Positions 50,865-60,385 of a stretch of DNA of 64,000 nucleotides are shown piece by piece; the first letter of the stretch is position 1, and each line of letters starts with the position of its first letter. A program made the translations under genes and the position numbers. The stretch is from Haloplasma contractile SSD-17B (lineage in GTDB: Bacteria > Bacillota_I > Bacilli_A > Haloplasmatales > Haloplasmataceae), in NCBI RefSeq assembly GCF_000215935.2, contig NZ_AFNU02000007.1, forward strand, positions 80,281 through 144,280, given 5' to 3'. The notes below the pieces were generated by a model. That model worked only from the letters and a program-made list of their open reading frames with translations. It searched no databases and was not told where the DNA came from.

Positions 50865-51911
50865 CTATTCAAAATACTCATCACTAATCGATTCATCAAA
50901 CCGTGAGAATATAGCATCTCTATTTTTGACATCGGTATGGATATAATTAAATGTTGAAGATATAACATCTTTGATTTGATCTTTTGGTAACACTCTAATG
51001 TTAGAGGTTGGTTTAAAGTATAGGTGTAAAGGTACCCCACCTTCATTCGTTGGTAATTCATAGTTAATAGTTAATCGTTTTGAACCTAGTCGCTCATAAA
51101 ATTTAATTCGACGTTCTTGTTCTTTACACAATTCAGGGTTATTAGCATCTGGTATTTCTACCTCTAAGAACATTCCTACTAATCCTTTTTTCTCTGAGTT
51201 CAGGATTTTATTGAACAACAACGTACCGTAACCTGCATTTTGATAAATTTCATCGATTGCCATATAGTCTAACCACAGAATCTTTAATTCTTCGACCTTA
51301 TAAATCAGTGCATACCCGATGACTTCATTAAAGACACGGTGTTTAGCAAGTAGTAATTTATATTTCTTTTTTTGCATTAACATCTGTAAATGTTCGAGTG
51401 ACTTACGTTCATTTTGAGGAAAATCGCGTTCAAAATTCGTATATAATCGTTTTAAATCCTCGATATCCCCTTTAACAATCGTAATGTCATTTAACTCACC
51501 TGTTACAAAGCGTTGAAACTCTGCTTTAAATAGTCGTATATTATGCTTATACCAGGTATAGTGTAGCCTATTTTCTTCTAACATAACAGGTAGCCAGGTT
51601 TCCGATAACTTGAACTGACCTTTTCGGTCTTTTTGACGGTCATAAATCGTTTCAACAAGATTCCAGCACATATAGGCATAAATATTGTAGCGCTTTTTGT
51701 AATCATCTTCATCATCAAGTTTATAAAACAATGACGTTTTTGTATACTCACGTAAATCTGGGTAATCTAACCCAATCTTAAGCAGATCTAAATAGTGCTT
51801 ATCGATATCTAAATAGGACGTATCGCGTCTTGATTGACGATATAGATAGAGTGAAATACCTACTGACATAAACGCAATTACGGCAGAAACAATCGAAATA
51901 TATGTATTCAT
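50865..51911 (-). CDS. membrane-anchored GNAT acetyltransferase
   Basis: 348 residues. A single N-terminal helix (residues 4-24) is followed by a helical region (about 30-135) and a GNAT domain (about 140-310). The acetyl-CoA loop reads YQNAGYGTLLFNKIL, preceded by LDYMAIDEI. The final strand region is RRIKFYERLGSKRL. N-terminal anchoring of a GNAT domain is uncommon; it places the enzyme at the inner membrane face. The acceptor is unknown. GAAGGAG precedes the ATG. It marks the right edge of the defence island. Confidence 0.7.
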   Translation of the reverse strand: MNTYISIVSAVIAFMSVGISLYLYRQSRRDTSYLDIDKHYLDLLKIGLDYPDLREYTKTSLFYKLDDEDDYKKRYNIYAYMCWNLVETIYDRQKDRKGQFKLSETWLPVMLEENRLHYTWYKHNIRLFKAEFQRFVTGELNDITIVKGDIEDLKRLYTNFERDFPQNERKSLEHLQMLMQKKKYKLLLAKHRVFNEVIGYALIYKVEELKILWLDYMAIDEIYQNAGYGTLLFNKILNSEKKGLVGMFLEVEIPDANNPELCKEQERRIKFYERLGSKRLTINYELPTNEGGVPLHLYFKPTSNIRVLPKDQIKDVISSTFNYIHTDVKNRDAIFSRFDESISDEYFE

Positions 51912-52019
51912 ACAAAGTCTCCTTCACCAGTTATTAAATTTTTCTATATTATACCAGATTATAATCTAAAACACATTATAAATTTGACCTTATTATAAAT
52001 AAAGAAATTAACCTCTTAT

Positions 52020-52091
52020 ATGACAGGAAACAGGCCATCTTTTATATATAACTTTGAAGGAAAAGTAATTGGATATGGTCAGGATGATTAA
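52020..52091 (+). other. possible short coding remnant
   Basis: In 51912-52261, a 23-codon frame from ATG reads MTGNRPSFIYNFEGKV…GQDD. It ends in TAA, 34 bases before a terminator hairpin. There is no ribosome binding site. Low certainty. Confidence 0.2.
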
Positions 52092-52125
52092 GATTAACGG
52101 ATATAAAATTAGCATCTAAAAAAAT

Positions 52126-52158
52126 AAGAGCTACAAGTTTTTTAAACTTGTGGCTCTT
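52126..52158 (-). terminator. terminator after the Ig-SBP fusion gene
   Basis: Stem AAGAGCTACAAGTTT/AAACTTGTGGCTCTT, about 100 bases past the stop. Confidence 0.8.
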
Positions 52159-52261
52159 TTCTTATCTTACCATGATTCTCTTTTGTTTAATCACCAGGCA
52201 CCTATAGTGTTACTGACTCTTTATTACGCTTCATGCTATTTGTTTAGATGATATACGAACG

Positions 52262-54601
52262 TTATTCATTATAGTTTCTCAGATAATCATCTAAATAAAT
52301 GTTTAATTCATGATCCCAAGTTCCTGCAATTTCTGCATATGTATAACCTTCAAGTCGAATCTGTTCTTTTATTTCCCAAGTGTTAAGGTGCGCGTATGTT
52401 TTCGTAACTGCTGGGATTTGTCTAGGATAAGCAACTGGATTAGATAGTTGTCTTTGGAATTCAGGATTTTTGAATGCATCGAAGTTATAGACTGCGAATG
52501 CACTGTTTTCAGGGAATCCTTTTACTAATGGATGATGTTCTATAACATTAGGATTCGTTGTAATAGGCCAACCCGATATGTAATCCATCAAGTGTGTTGA
52601 AGGGTGTACTTTTGGCCAGTCTTCATGAACTCCACCAGCTTCGATGAACGCTTCATATGTCTCACCATATAGAATGATATCTTCATCGATTAAGCTCCAG
52701 CGAGCAGAAGTACCGTCTTCCCCGTATGATAACCACTTCGCTAAGTCAAACACTGCCTCCGCCTTAATCGGGTCATTTTCGAGTGTGTAAGATAAACTGA
52801 ATGTATCATAGTAACCAGGTAATGTCGTCTGACCACCTAAAGGTGCTTCAGGCATTGGGTAAAGATCAATGTCTAATCCACGTTCAGAAACAAATGTGTC
52901 AATGTCAAAATTTAAACTGTACAACTTCATGTTCTGAATAGCTTGGATTCCATCGCCCCAAGGCCATCCAACGTTCTGGCATGCTTCTGGAATCTGTGAT
53001 TGTTCTAAATAAAAGAAATCCCAACCTTGATTTCCTTCATAAGCTACTTCTTCTAACCAAGCACCAAATCCGTCTGCAGATTCAAAGTCAAAACGTTGTG
53101 TTTCAATATTGAATCCCTTCCATCCATTCGGTATTGAATCAAAATAATGTGGTCCATGTTGAGAGAAGTCAATGATTCCTGGAAAAATACATTGGTCACC
53201 TGCATCAGTTAATGCACCAACTTCATGTCTAAGTGCTTCATATTCCTCATATGTCCAATCATAACTAGGCACACTAATGTTATGTTCTCTAAGAAGACCT
53301 ACATTAATTGCTGGCATTTGCGATACTGACATGAATGGAATACCGTATAGTTCTAATCCATCGAATGACTTCATGTAGTCAATTGCATTTTGACTAATAT
53401 AGAGTGCTTCTGAATCGGTCCGTAAATATGGAGTTAAGTCTAATGATAAATTATGATCATAAACCTCATCGGGTAGCGGTGAATAAAAAATGTCTGGCAT
53501 TGTACCTTCGCTAGCTGCTGTAAGTAGCATCTGTAATTGGGCAAAGTCGTATCCAGCACTCTTCTTAAAACGTTGGTCTCGAACGACAGTGATGTTATCA
53601 TATTGTGCAGCCCATTTTTGAGCGTTTCTGAATTGTGTATTATACTGATCTTCATCCTCAAAGAAGTGTGAAGCATATACAATTTCCATTTCTTGTTCTT
53701 GCCAATCAGGAGTACCATTTCCATTTTCATCGATCCCAATAATTTGACTATAATATGCTTTCCATTCTTCTACCGTTTTATCTCCAATCAGGTCATTTAT
53801 CACTTTAAATGTAATTGTTTCTGACTCTTCATTTCCACTCGAATCAACCGCATAGTAAATCACGTCATATGTTCCAACTGTATTCATATCAACAGTTGCT
53901 GTATCAATCCTATCTATTGCGATTGTATCATCGTAGTTATCTGTTACCGATACAAATACACTCCAGTCTGGTGTATCAGAACCTACTCCATAAGTACTCA
54001 TTTTTGTATCATCTATTGTGATCACTGGAGCTATTGTATCCTGGATTGTTACAGTAATGGTTTCCGAACTGTTATTACCAATTGAGTCAATTGCCTGATA
54101 ACGCACATCAAATGTACCGACTGTATTTATGTCGACATTCAATGTATCTGTACTGTCTATTGTGATGACATCATCATAATTATCGGTTACTGATACGAAC
54201 GTACTCCAATCCGGGGCATCAGACCCTACTTCATAGGTAGTTTTTTTAGTATCATCCACCACAATAACTGGTGCTGTCGTATCTTGGATTGTAATTGTTA
54301 TTAATTTAGAAATCTTGTTATTCCTTGAATCAACTGCATGATAACCAACAGCAAATGTTCCCACTGTATCCATATCGACATTACTTCTATCAATATCTGA
54401 TTCTGTTAATGTTATTGTACCATCTCTTTGATCGGTTACTACTACTGCATCTAGCCAGTCAGGTTCACTAGCCCCCACTTCATACGTTGTTTTAAATGTT
54501 TCTTTAACTGAAATGTCTGGCGCTGTATTGTCTAAAATGCCACAAGCTGATACAAAAATCAACAGACTGAGTAGTACTAAAAAACTAAATTTCTTAACCA
54601 T
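52262..54601 (-). CDS. lipoprotein: three Ig-like repeats fused to an ABC sugar-binding protein
   Basis: 779 residues. Lipobox Cys is at residue 20 (FVSAC). Residues 24-270 hold three Ig-like repeats of the type found in the 22186 gene (TYEVGSDAPDW…, VDMNTVGTYDV…). A calcium-loop-like linker DENGNGTPDWQEQE follows (about 295-308). The remaining about 470 residues are a family-1 extracellular solute-binding protein (…GTMPDIFYSPLPDE…YGIPFMSVSQMPAINV…LPGYYDTFSLSYT…). No permease or ATPase is adjacent, so it is an orphan. I chose ATG at 54601: GGGGG lies 6 bases before it, whereas earlier starts would contain it. Confidence 0.82.
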   Translation of the reverse strand: MVKKFSFLVLLSLLIFVSACGILDNTAPDISVKETFKTTYEVGASEPDWLDAVVVTDQRDGTITLTESDIDRSNVDMDTVGTFAVGYHAVDSRNNKISKLITITIQDTTAPVIVVDDTKKTTYEVGSDAPDWSTFVSVTDNYDDVITIDSTDTLNVDINTVGTFDVRYQAIDSIGNNSSETITVTIQDTIAPVITIDDTKMSTYGVGSDTPDWSVFVSVTDNYDDTIAIDRIDTATVDMNTVGTYDVIYYAVDSSGNEESETITFKVINDLIGDKTVEEWKAYYSQIIGIDENGNGTPDWQEQEMEIVYASHFFEDEDQYNTQFRNAQKWAAQYDNITVVRDQRFKKSAGYDFAQLQMLLTAASEGTMPDIFYSPLPDEVYDHNLSLDLTPYLRTDSEALYISQNAIDYMKSFDGLELYGIPFMSVSQMPAINVGLLREHNISVPSYDWTYEEYEALRHEVGALTDAGDQCIFPGIIDFSQHGPHYFDSIPNGWKGFNIETQRFDFESADGFGAWLEEVAYEGNQGWDFFYLEQSQIPEACQNVGWPWGDGIQAIQNMKLYSLNFDIDTFVSERGLDIDLYPMPEAPLGGQTTLPGYYDTFSLSYTLENDPIKAEAVFDLAKWLSYGEDGTSARWSLIDEDIILYGETYEAFIEAGGVHEDWPKVHPSTHLMDYISGWPITTNPNVIEHHPLVKGFPENSAFAVYNFDAFKNPEFQRQLSNPVAYPRQIPAVTKTYAHLNTWEIKEQIRLEGYTYAEIAGTWDHELNIYLDDYLRNYNE

Positions 54602-54854
54602 TTTCATCCCCCATTTATTTTTCACTATATTCATTATAATGAATTCGCTTTTCTAATTATGTTATGTCTTGTAAAAAAATAATAATGTTCATGCACAAAT
54701 CATTAATATTTTATAATCTTTTACCCCCTATGCGCCTAATTTTACCATTTATTGGTATTAGTGTAAATCTATTCATACATAATTTCCCAATAGTATTGTT
54801 GAAACTAAGAATTTTATATATAATATTATTATTGATAAAAGGTGGGGATTATGA

Positions 54855-55958
54855 ATGAAGTTTCGATTATTACTAATAACGATCTTGTCGTTAACATCAC
54901 TATTATTAACAGGATGTCAGAATGATGAGGTAGAGATTACGACAGAGACTACTGATGAGGAGTATGTTAAGTTACAAGCTGATTATGAGTATTTTCAGTC
55001 ACTTGATTTCAGTGATGAGACGATTTATTTTGATCCAAATTTCTATATTCATGAAGATGAGCATGATATTAACTGGTATGAGGTAATCGGTCAGAACAAA
55101 GAGGTATCAGACGCTTATTTTAAATTGGATTATAGGTATAAGTCACTAGATGATTCTTCTGTTGTTACGTATGTTCATGGTAAAAAGAGTCATTTAACTT
55201 TAACTTATGATGATGGGCATCATCCTGTTGCTACTAAAGATATACCAGTTGTCTACCTTGATGTTGGATCCTTTGCAAACATTGAACCTAGGCTATATGG
55301 TTTTACTCATCGTTTCATTACAGTTCATGAAAAAGATTATAAAATTGAATTCAAAACTTACAACGATGATTATTATGGGGTTTGGTTTTCGCATATGTCA
55401 GATGAAGAGACTGATTATGTCATGCAGGGGGACTATCGAATCGCAAATGAAGATTTCCGATACAATGAGAAATATACTGGTCCTAAGACTTATTACATTG
55501 AAGGTACTCCAGTCTTAAAAATATGGAAAGTAGAGATGGGCTATCGTGTTGGAGTTCTAGACCCGAATGATTATACAACCGTTATTACTGACTACTATGT
55601 TTATTCAGTCGACATGGACCACTCAAGGTCGCATTGGTTTTTTCACTGGGAAAAACTTTTAAGTCTAAGAGATTTTTATAGTGAGTTTAACTATGAAATC
55701 GACTATATCGAATACGATCCAATACTCGATCATCTAGAAGTTCGTTTACAAGCCTATAATGAAGATAAGACAATTCATTATAATGAAACATACACCGTAG
55801 ATGATTACTACACACAATTATTCTCGAAGGACGATCTCGATTATGACATTGAGATTACTAGAGTGGATCAGCAGATTGTCAACATCACGTTTATCCACAA
55901 GAAGCTTGATGATTATGAGTTCTCCTACACGTTAGAAGCAAACCGAACTAAAGACTAA
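54855..55958 (+). CDS. lipoprotein, unknown function
   Basis: 367 residues. Signal peptide with lipobox Cys at residue 21 (SLLLTGC). The mature part is rich in Tyr, Asp and His, with a probable beta-sheet body (HLTLTYDDGHHPV; YRFITVHEKDY-like strands). No domain is recognised and it has its own terminator. GGGG lies 7 bases before the ATG; a nearer out-of-frame ATG (54851) is probably not used. It is divergent from the Ig-SBP gene, so the two could share control. Confidence 0.6.
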   Translation: MKFRLLLITILSLTSLLLTGCQNDEVEITTETTDEEYVKLQADYEYFQSLDFSDETIYFDPNFYIHEDEHDINWYEVIGQNKEVSDAYFKLDYRYKSLDDSSVVTYVHGKKSHLTLTYDDGHHPVATKDIPVVYLDVGSFANIEPRLYGFTHRFITVHEKDYKIEFKTYNDDYYGVWFSHMSDEETDYVMQGDYRIANEDFRYNEKYTGPKTYYIEGTPVLKIWKVEMGYRVGVLDPNDYTTVITDYYVYSVDMDHSRSHWFFHWEKLLSLRDFYSEFNYEIDYIEYDPILDHLEVRLQAYNEDKTIHYNETYTVDDYYTQLFSKDDLDYDIEITRVDQQIVNITFIHKKLDDYEFSYTLEANRTKD

Positions 55959-56000
55959 TCTATAATTACAACTGAACCATAACAAAAAAATGAACACTAA

Positions 56001-56037
56001 AAAATCACAGGTATCTCTTCATAGGACCTGTGATTTT
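56001..56037. terminator. bidirectional terminator
   Basis: Stem AAAATCACAGGT/ACCTGTGATTTT with A's before and T's after, between the lipoprotein gene (plus) and the DUF1848 gene (minus). Confidence 0.85.
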
Positions 56038-56072
56038 TTTTGTTCTTACCATTACCCCACTTTATCGTTTCA

Positions 56073-56964
56073 TCACCTTGTAACTCCCCCACTAATAATG
56101 GAGAGTTTGGATCTGCTTACCTGTGTTCTTTTTAGCTCACTCACGTTCGCGTAGCAGTAGGAGCAGAAGTGTGTACAGGTGTTACTCGCTCCTATATCGA
56201 TACGTTGTGCAAAACCGCAACCTTTTCGTTGACCTTTGTCTTTCTTAAGAGTGAAATGTTCATCTCCTAAAAGCTGCTTAGCGACTAGTTCGTCATCAAT
56301 GCATTTACCATGACGGACTCCGTACTCGCTTAAGTCGACTTCTTCGGAGCTAGTCTCGATCTCTAAGCCATATTTCTTTGTAATGCTAGCTAGTACCGAG
56401 CCAACTTCTTTCATCAAGTCTTCTGTCCATTCTGTTATCGTTAAATGCTGTGTATTTCGTTTGGTCTTCTTATACAGATCTACAAAGCTAATGACTACTC
56501 GATTGGTATAGCCTGCTAACTGTTTGCAAGTTCTTTAAAGTAACGATAGTGGTACTCCAATGTATACGTGTCAGTTAGGAGTATTGGATCGTAGCGCCAG
56601 ACGACTTTGTTCTTGCTGGTCCTGTTTGATAGGTGGGTGAAGGTCTCGATCAGCTCGGTCAATTTTCTCGGTACTGCTTGTTCAACAGCCTGTTCATATG
56701 CAGTTAGTGTGAACTGAAAATAGTAGGTATAGCCGAGTTGATTAAGCACTTGTAAATAGTCTAGCATTGGTGTCTCATTTTTCGTCCAAAAGACAACAAA
56801 ACAGGTGACATCTTTAGGTTTTAAACTGACTCGACTGACGTATTTTCTGTTAAAAGGATTAATTGAGTCAACATAGCCTCTTCTAATCCCATTCATAAAC
56901 CGCTCTGAAAAGATGCTGGGATGTCTGTTCGTCTTGAAACGGATATAATACGATCTGTCCTCAT
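56073..56964 (-). pseudogene. DUF1848 family gene with two frameshifts
   Basis: Joining three frames gives a near-complete protein of about 297 residues, the usual length for DUF1848. Frame 1 starts at ATG 56964 (AGGAG in front) with VSRRTDIPA. A one-base loss near 56905-56918 moves to a frame with FMNGIRRGYVDSINPFNRK…WRYDPILLTDTYTL. A second loss near 56515-56520 moves to LAGYTNRVVISFVDLYKK…CTHFCSYCYAN. The C-terminal C-x3-C-x2-C cluster is that of the family (radical-SAM-like). Either the gene is dead or the sequence carries two base-call errors. Confidence 0.75.
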
Positions 56965-57196
56965 ACTCTACTCCTAACTGTGACTTTGTTTATTACCTTT
57001 ACATAAGGATAAAATGATAGGCTGTCAAGAATGGCTAGTATGCTTATAAATACTGACATTCATATTTATTATAAAAAGACTCATTTATAGATGCGTTCAA
57101 ACATAAATATAGAATAAGGGAAATAGAACTATTTTTTAGTATTAGTTCCTATTACTCGGGGTTCAGTATTTTATTAAATAAAGGGGCGTTGGTACT

Positions 57197-57682
57197 TTGG
57201 AACAGTTAAAGAATTTCTATCAAGATGTTTGGAAAATATTTGAGTTTTTATTTGAAAATGTTTATATGGCTTTGTTTATAGTAGCTGTATTAATACTACT
57301 TGTAGAAGTTATGTTAATGATCACCAGAAATACGTATAGCAAGCTTGTTAAGATGATTGATGAAAGTGAACGTATTGCAATTGAAAAACGAATTGAGGAA
57401 TGGGGAGAAATGATCATCAATAATGTTCAACAGTCTTGCTTGGAGAAAAAGTTAAAGTTAACCATGTATTCGTTCATTCTACCCATATTTGCTTTAGCAC
57501 TTGTAGCCTTTAGTATTTATAAGTTAAATATGGTGACGAATTTAATCCTTTTTGCGGTTCATTTAGGCGCAATCATACTGATTGTCTTGATTGTATTATT
57601 TATTAGAAAGAAAAAAGGAAAAGTGAAAAAGCACAAGAGTCTGATTCATACGGATGAAGGCACTCCTGAAGATGATGATTAA
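57197..57682 (+). CDS. membrane protein, unknown
   Basis: 161 residues with hydrophobic segments about 17-43, 90-110 and 116-137. A charged helical stretch lies between the first two (KLVKMIDESERIAIEKRIEEW) and a strongly basic then acidic tail follows (KKGKVKKHKS…DEGTPEDDD). It starts with TTG; AAGGGGC lies about 10 bases upstream. No family is recognised. Confidence 0.5.
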   Translation: MEQLKNFYQDVWKIFEFLFENVYMALFIVAVLILLVEVMLMITRNTYSKLVKMIDESERIAIEKRIEEWGEMIINNVQQSCLEKKLKLTMYSFILPIFALALVAFSIYKLNMVTNLILFAVHLGAIILIVLIVLFIRKKKGKVKKHKSLIHTDEGTPEDDD

Positions 57683-57720
57683 TAAGAGGAGCTAGGTTTA
57701 ATAAATACGTTTGTCTATTA

Positions 57721-57752
57721 AAAATAATGAAGATTAAGTTCTTCATTATTTT
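57721..57752 (+). terminator. terminator after 57197 gene
   Basis: Stem AAAATAATGAAG/CTTCATTATTTT followed by T's, about 40 bases past the stop. Confidence 0.8.
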
Positions 57753-57794
57753 TTTATATCCTATTTCCTCTATATACAACATTATAATACAAAA

Positions 57795-57847
57795 ATACCC
57801 ATATAGTAACACTAACTTTTATTGTTTAGTGTCAACCATATGGGTAT
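57795..57847 (-). terminator. long inverted repeat, probable terminator of the HIT gene
   Basis: ATACCCATAT…ACACTAA pairs with TTAGTGT…ATATGGGTAT over about 20 positions. It is followed on the minus strand by TTTTTG. It is about 290 bases past the HIT gene stop. I see no gene in 57848-58137. Confidence 0.55.
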
Positions 57848-58137
57848 CATATCAGGACCTACTTAATCAGTAAATTATTTACGAAGAGCTTTTTCTATGA
57901 TGTTTGAAAATATAAGTTATGGTTTATAAATGTTTAATAATATTGTTTGAATGGATTTTATCTCTTGGATGAGAGGCTTTGATCTATATAGGATGTTTTG
58001 TTTGTGTTAAGTCTTTTTATGAATAAAATTATATAACTTGGTTCTGTAACTTCTGTTCCTAAAACCTTTTAATTCATCGCAAATTAAGATTTTGGTCGCT
58101 AAATGCCTTTCTCAAAAATTAACTCTCACGAATTTGA

Positions 58138-58646
58138 TTAAGAAACTTCAACATCCATCTTCTTTTTAAAGGTTTGTACCGCACCAGTAAAATTAGCAAC
58201 TACTTTTCGATCATTTATAAAATGAGTACTCCCTATAACTTGTTCTTTATATCTAGGGATCAATTGAAAGTGTAAATGATTTCTTTTGCCATCACACATC
58301 GTACACACATATACTTTTTCAGCATTTAACTCTTCCTTAATGATCTTTATACAGCTATTCAAAATTGTTAAGAAATGAGTTCCGAAATGCAATGGCATTT
58401 CAGATACATCTTCATAATGTTCCTTTGAAACTATAATAGTATGGCCTAATGACCTTGGATAGTGATCAAACACACAGAATAATTTGTCATCTTCATAAAA
58501 TTTTAAGTGATCATCATTAGGGTATAATTCACCAGTGTTCAATTATAGCATGTTGGGCATAAACCCTCTTCTTGTAAATCATTAATTTTCTTTTTGAGTT
58601 CTTGATACTTATCTTTTTCAAGCTGATTTAACTTAATAAGATTCAT
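58138..58646 (-). pseudogene. HIT family hydrolase gene with one frameshift
   Basis: ATG at 58646 has GAGGAG in front and encodes MNLIKLNQLEKDKYQELK…GLCPTCYN, then TGA near 58540. The adjoining frame continues as LNTGELYPNDDHLKFYEDDKLFCVF… with PRSLGHTIIVSKEHY and the HIT triad end HLHFQLIPRY. Adding one base gives a 169-residue protein whose N-terminal Cys pair fits HIT enzymes with a zinc site. Without it, only a 134-residue form from a TTG (58542) could be made. Members hydrolyse nucleotide phosphoesters. Confidence 0.7.
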
Positions 58647-58783
58647 GCTCTGTACTCCTCAAGTTGAACATTTTTTATGGTTCTAATTCAATTTATTTTA
58701 TAAATATAGAGCATTATAAAGCGAGATATCTTTTAACTATACATATAAACTGAAACTAACTCAACGATATGTTCAATCTTATC

Positions 58784-60241
58784 TTAATCAATAATATTGT
58801 AAAGCAATCGATGTTGCCTATTTGCGTAGCTATCGGTCATAGAAGCGATATAGTGACAGACTGTTCTGAATAAGCTATCCAAGTAATGTTGGTTGTAGTT
58901 GCCACTGAATAGCATATTCGATTTCATTTTTTCAATACTCACTTTTAACTTTTCATGGAGCTCTTGAATATCCGCACGTTTCTCGCCAACATTTATCTTT
59001 TTATCTACTTCTTCTCCCTTACTATGCCAGTACCGTCGATATAGGGCCTCAATAATACGATCAGGAAGCTGCTGTGGGTTATGGGTATAGGCCTTAAATA
59101 ACCGTTTAATGATATACTTTCCTCTACCATCCATAATTTGTGCCTTATGAGAATAGAGTACTGTATTTTTTAAATATTTCTTGATTGCTTCATCAATATC
59201 ACTTATTACGTTTGAGTATCTAAGTAATTTAAGTGATTGTAGCTTTTTTGGTGAAAGTTTAATTTGATCTCCTTTTACAGGAAACTCTCTCGTTATGGTT
59301 TTAATACTATTTTCAATGAGGTCACTAACCAATATATTGACTATGAATCGTGTTAAATGTCGTATTGTCACTTCCTCTTCCTCTTCTGTTTGATTCTCGA
59401 TTCGCTCATTAATGTCTTTTAATTCTTTTATGTAACCTGTTATGCGCTCATTATCCTTGTCCTTATATGAATCAAAGATTTCGCTAATCTTGCTAATAAT
59501 ATCTTCATGTGAAATCATGTAGTACTCAAGTGCATCTTCAATATCATGGTGTCTCTGAGCGATTTCATCCGCGCACTCAACGACTAATGCTTCTAAACTC
59601 CAATAATCTTCAATCGATTTGTATAAATCAATGTGTTTGTAAAATCCAAGCTCCTTATTATACTTTAACGTATAATGTCTATTTTCCTCATAGTTTACTT
59701 TCGTATGGAATAAAAATCCCCATAGTGTATGATAGGTTAGGTTTAAATTATTGGTCTCTTTGGATGTCGTGTAAACGGAGTGCGAGTTATGTTTGTAGCC
59801 TAGATTGTCAGTTGATAATAAAAGTCGATTATTACACATATTCATGTTGTGAATGTTTATTGTTCCATTCATAATGCTATGTAGTGTACGCTCTCCTACG
59901 TGCCCAAATGGTGTATGTCCTAAATCGTGCCCAAGTGCAATCGCCTCTGCTAAACTCTCATCTAAGTGCAGTGCCTTTGCAATCGTTTGTGATAATTGGG
60001 CTACTTCGATCGAATGAGTTAAGCGTGTTCGTGTGTGATCATCCGTGTTTGCTAAAAAAAGTTGTGTCTTACCACTAAGGCTTCTAAATGATTTCGTATA
60101 GAGTATACGATCTCTGTCCCTTTGATATGGTGTTCTATAGGGATGCTCGCGATCATCTTGGTCCCGCTTTATATTACATTGTATAAACTTGTTATAACAA
60201 TCAATTTTCTCTAAATAGTCATTGGTAATTACATGATCCAT
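58784..60241 (-). CDS. dgt: deoxyguanosinetriphosphate triphosphohydrolase-like HD protein
   Basis: 485 residues. HD-superfamily marks are RDRDRILYTKSFRSLSGKTQ, RTRLTHSIEVAQ (His), GHDLGHTPFGHVGE (HD pair) and the later VECADEIAQRHHDIEDAL (final Asp). It belongs to the dGTPase family that strips triphosphate from dNTPs, affecting nucleotide pools and in some bacteria phage growth. I chose ATG at 60241: GGAGG lies 5 bases before it. The longer GTG start (60271) has no ribosome binding site of its own and would place this one inside the gene. Confidence 0.85.
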   Translation of the reverse strand: MDHVITNDYLEKIDCYNKFIQCNIKRDQDDREHPYRTPYQRDRDRILYTKSFRSLSGKTQLFLANTDDHTRTRLTHSIEVAQLSQTIAKALHLDESLAEAIALGHDLGHTPFGHVGERTLHSIMNGTINIHNMNMCNNRLLLSTDNLGYKHNSHSVYTTSKETNNLNLTYHTLWGFLFHTKVNYEENRHYTLKYNKELGFYKHIDLYKSIEDYWSLEALVVECADEIAQRHHDIEDALEYYMISHEDIISKISEIFDSYKDKDNERITGYIKELKDINERIENQTEEEEEVTIRHLTRFIVNILVSDLIENSIKTITREFPVKGDQIKLSPKKLQSLKLLRYSNVISDIDEAIKKYLKNTVLYSHKAQIMDGRGKYIIKRLFKAYTHNPQQLPDRIIEALYRRYWHSKGEEVDKKINVGEKRADIQELHEKLKVSIEKMKSNMLFSGNYNQHYLDSLFRTVCHYIASMTDSYANRQHRLLYNIID

Positions 60242-60359
60242 AATATCCTCCACATCGTATAAATTACTCACTATTACAAACTATTCGATTTTAGTACAAT
60301 TTATTCCTACTAAACTAATTTGTAGCGGTAGAGGATAATTTTTAGTTTAATAGAAAAAC

Positions 60360-60385
60360 GGCCACCTGATATGAATCAGATGACC
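60360..60385 (-). terminator. orphan hairpin upstream of the dNTPase gene
   Basis: GGTCATCTGAT/ATCAGGTGGCC on the minus strand followed by GTTTTTC. There is no minus-strand gene behind it, so it may end a small RNA or act in a long dNTPase leader. Otherwise nothing is seen in 60242-60833. Confidence 0.45.

Noticed and set aside
55207..55518. Plus-strand ORF of 103 codons
   Set aside because: It overlaps the lipoprotein gene in another frame, is Met/Ile rich and has no ribosome binding site.
59509..59874. Plus-strand ORF of 121 codons
   Set aside because: Antisense to the dNTPase gene; composition is not protein-like.
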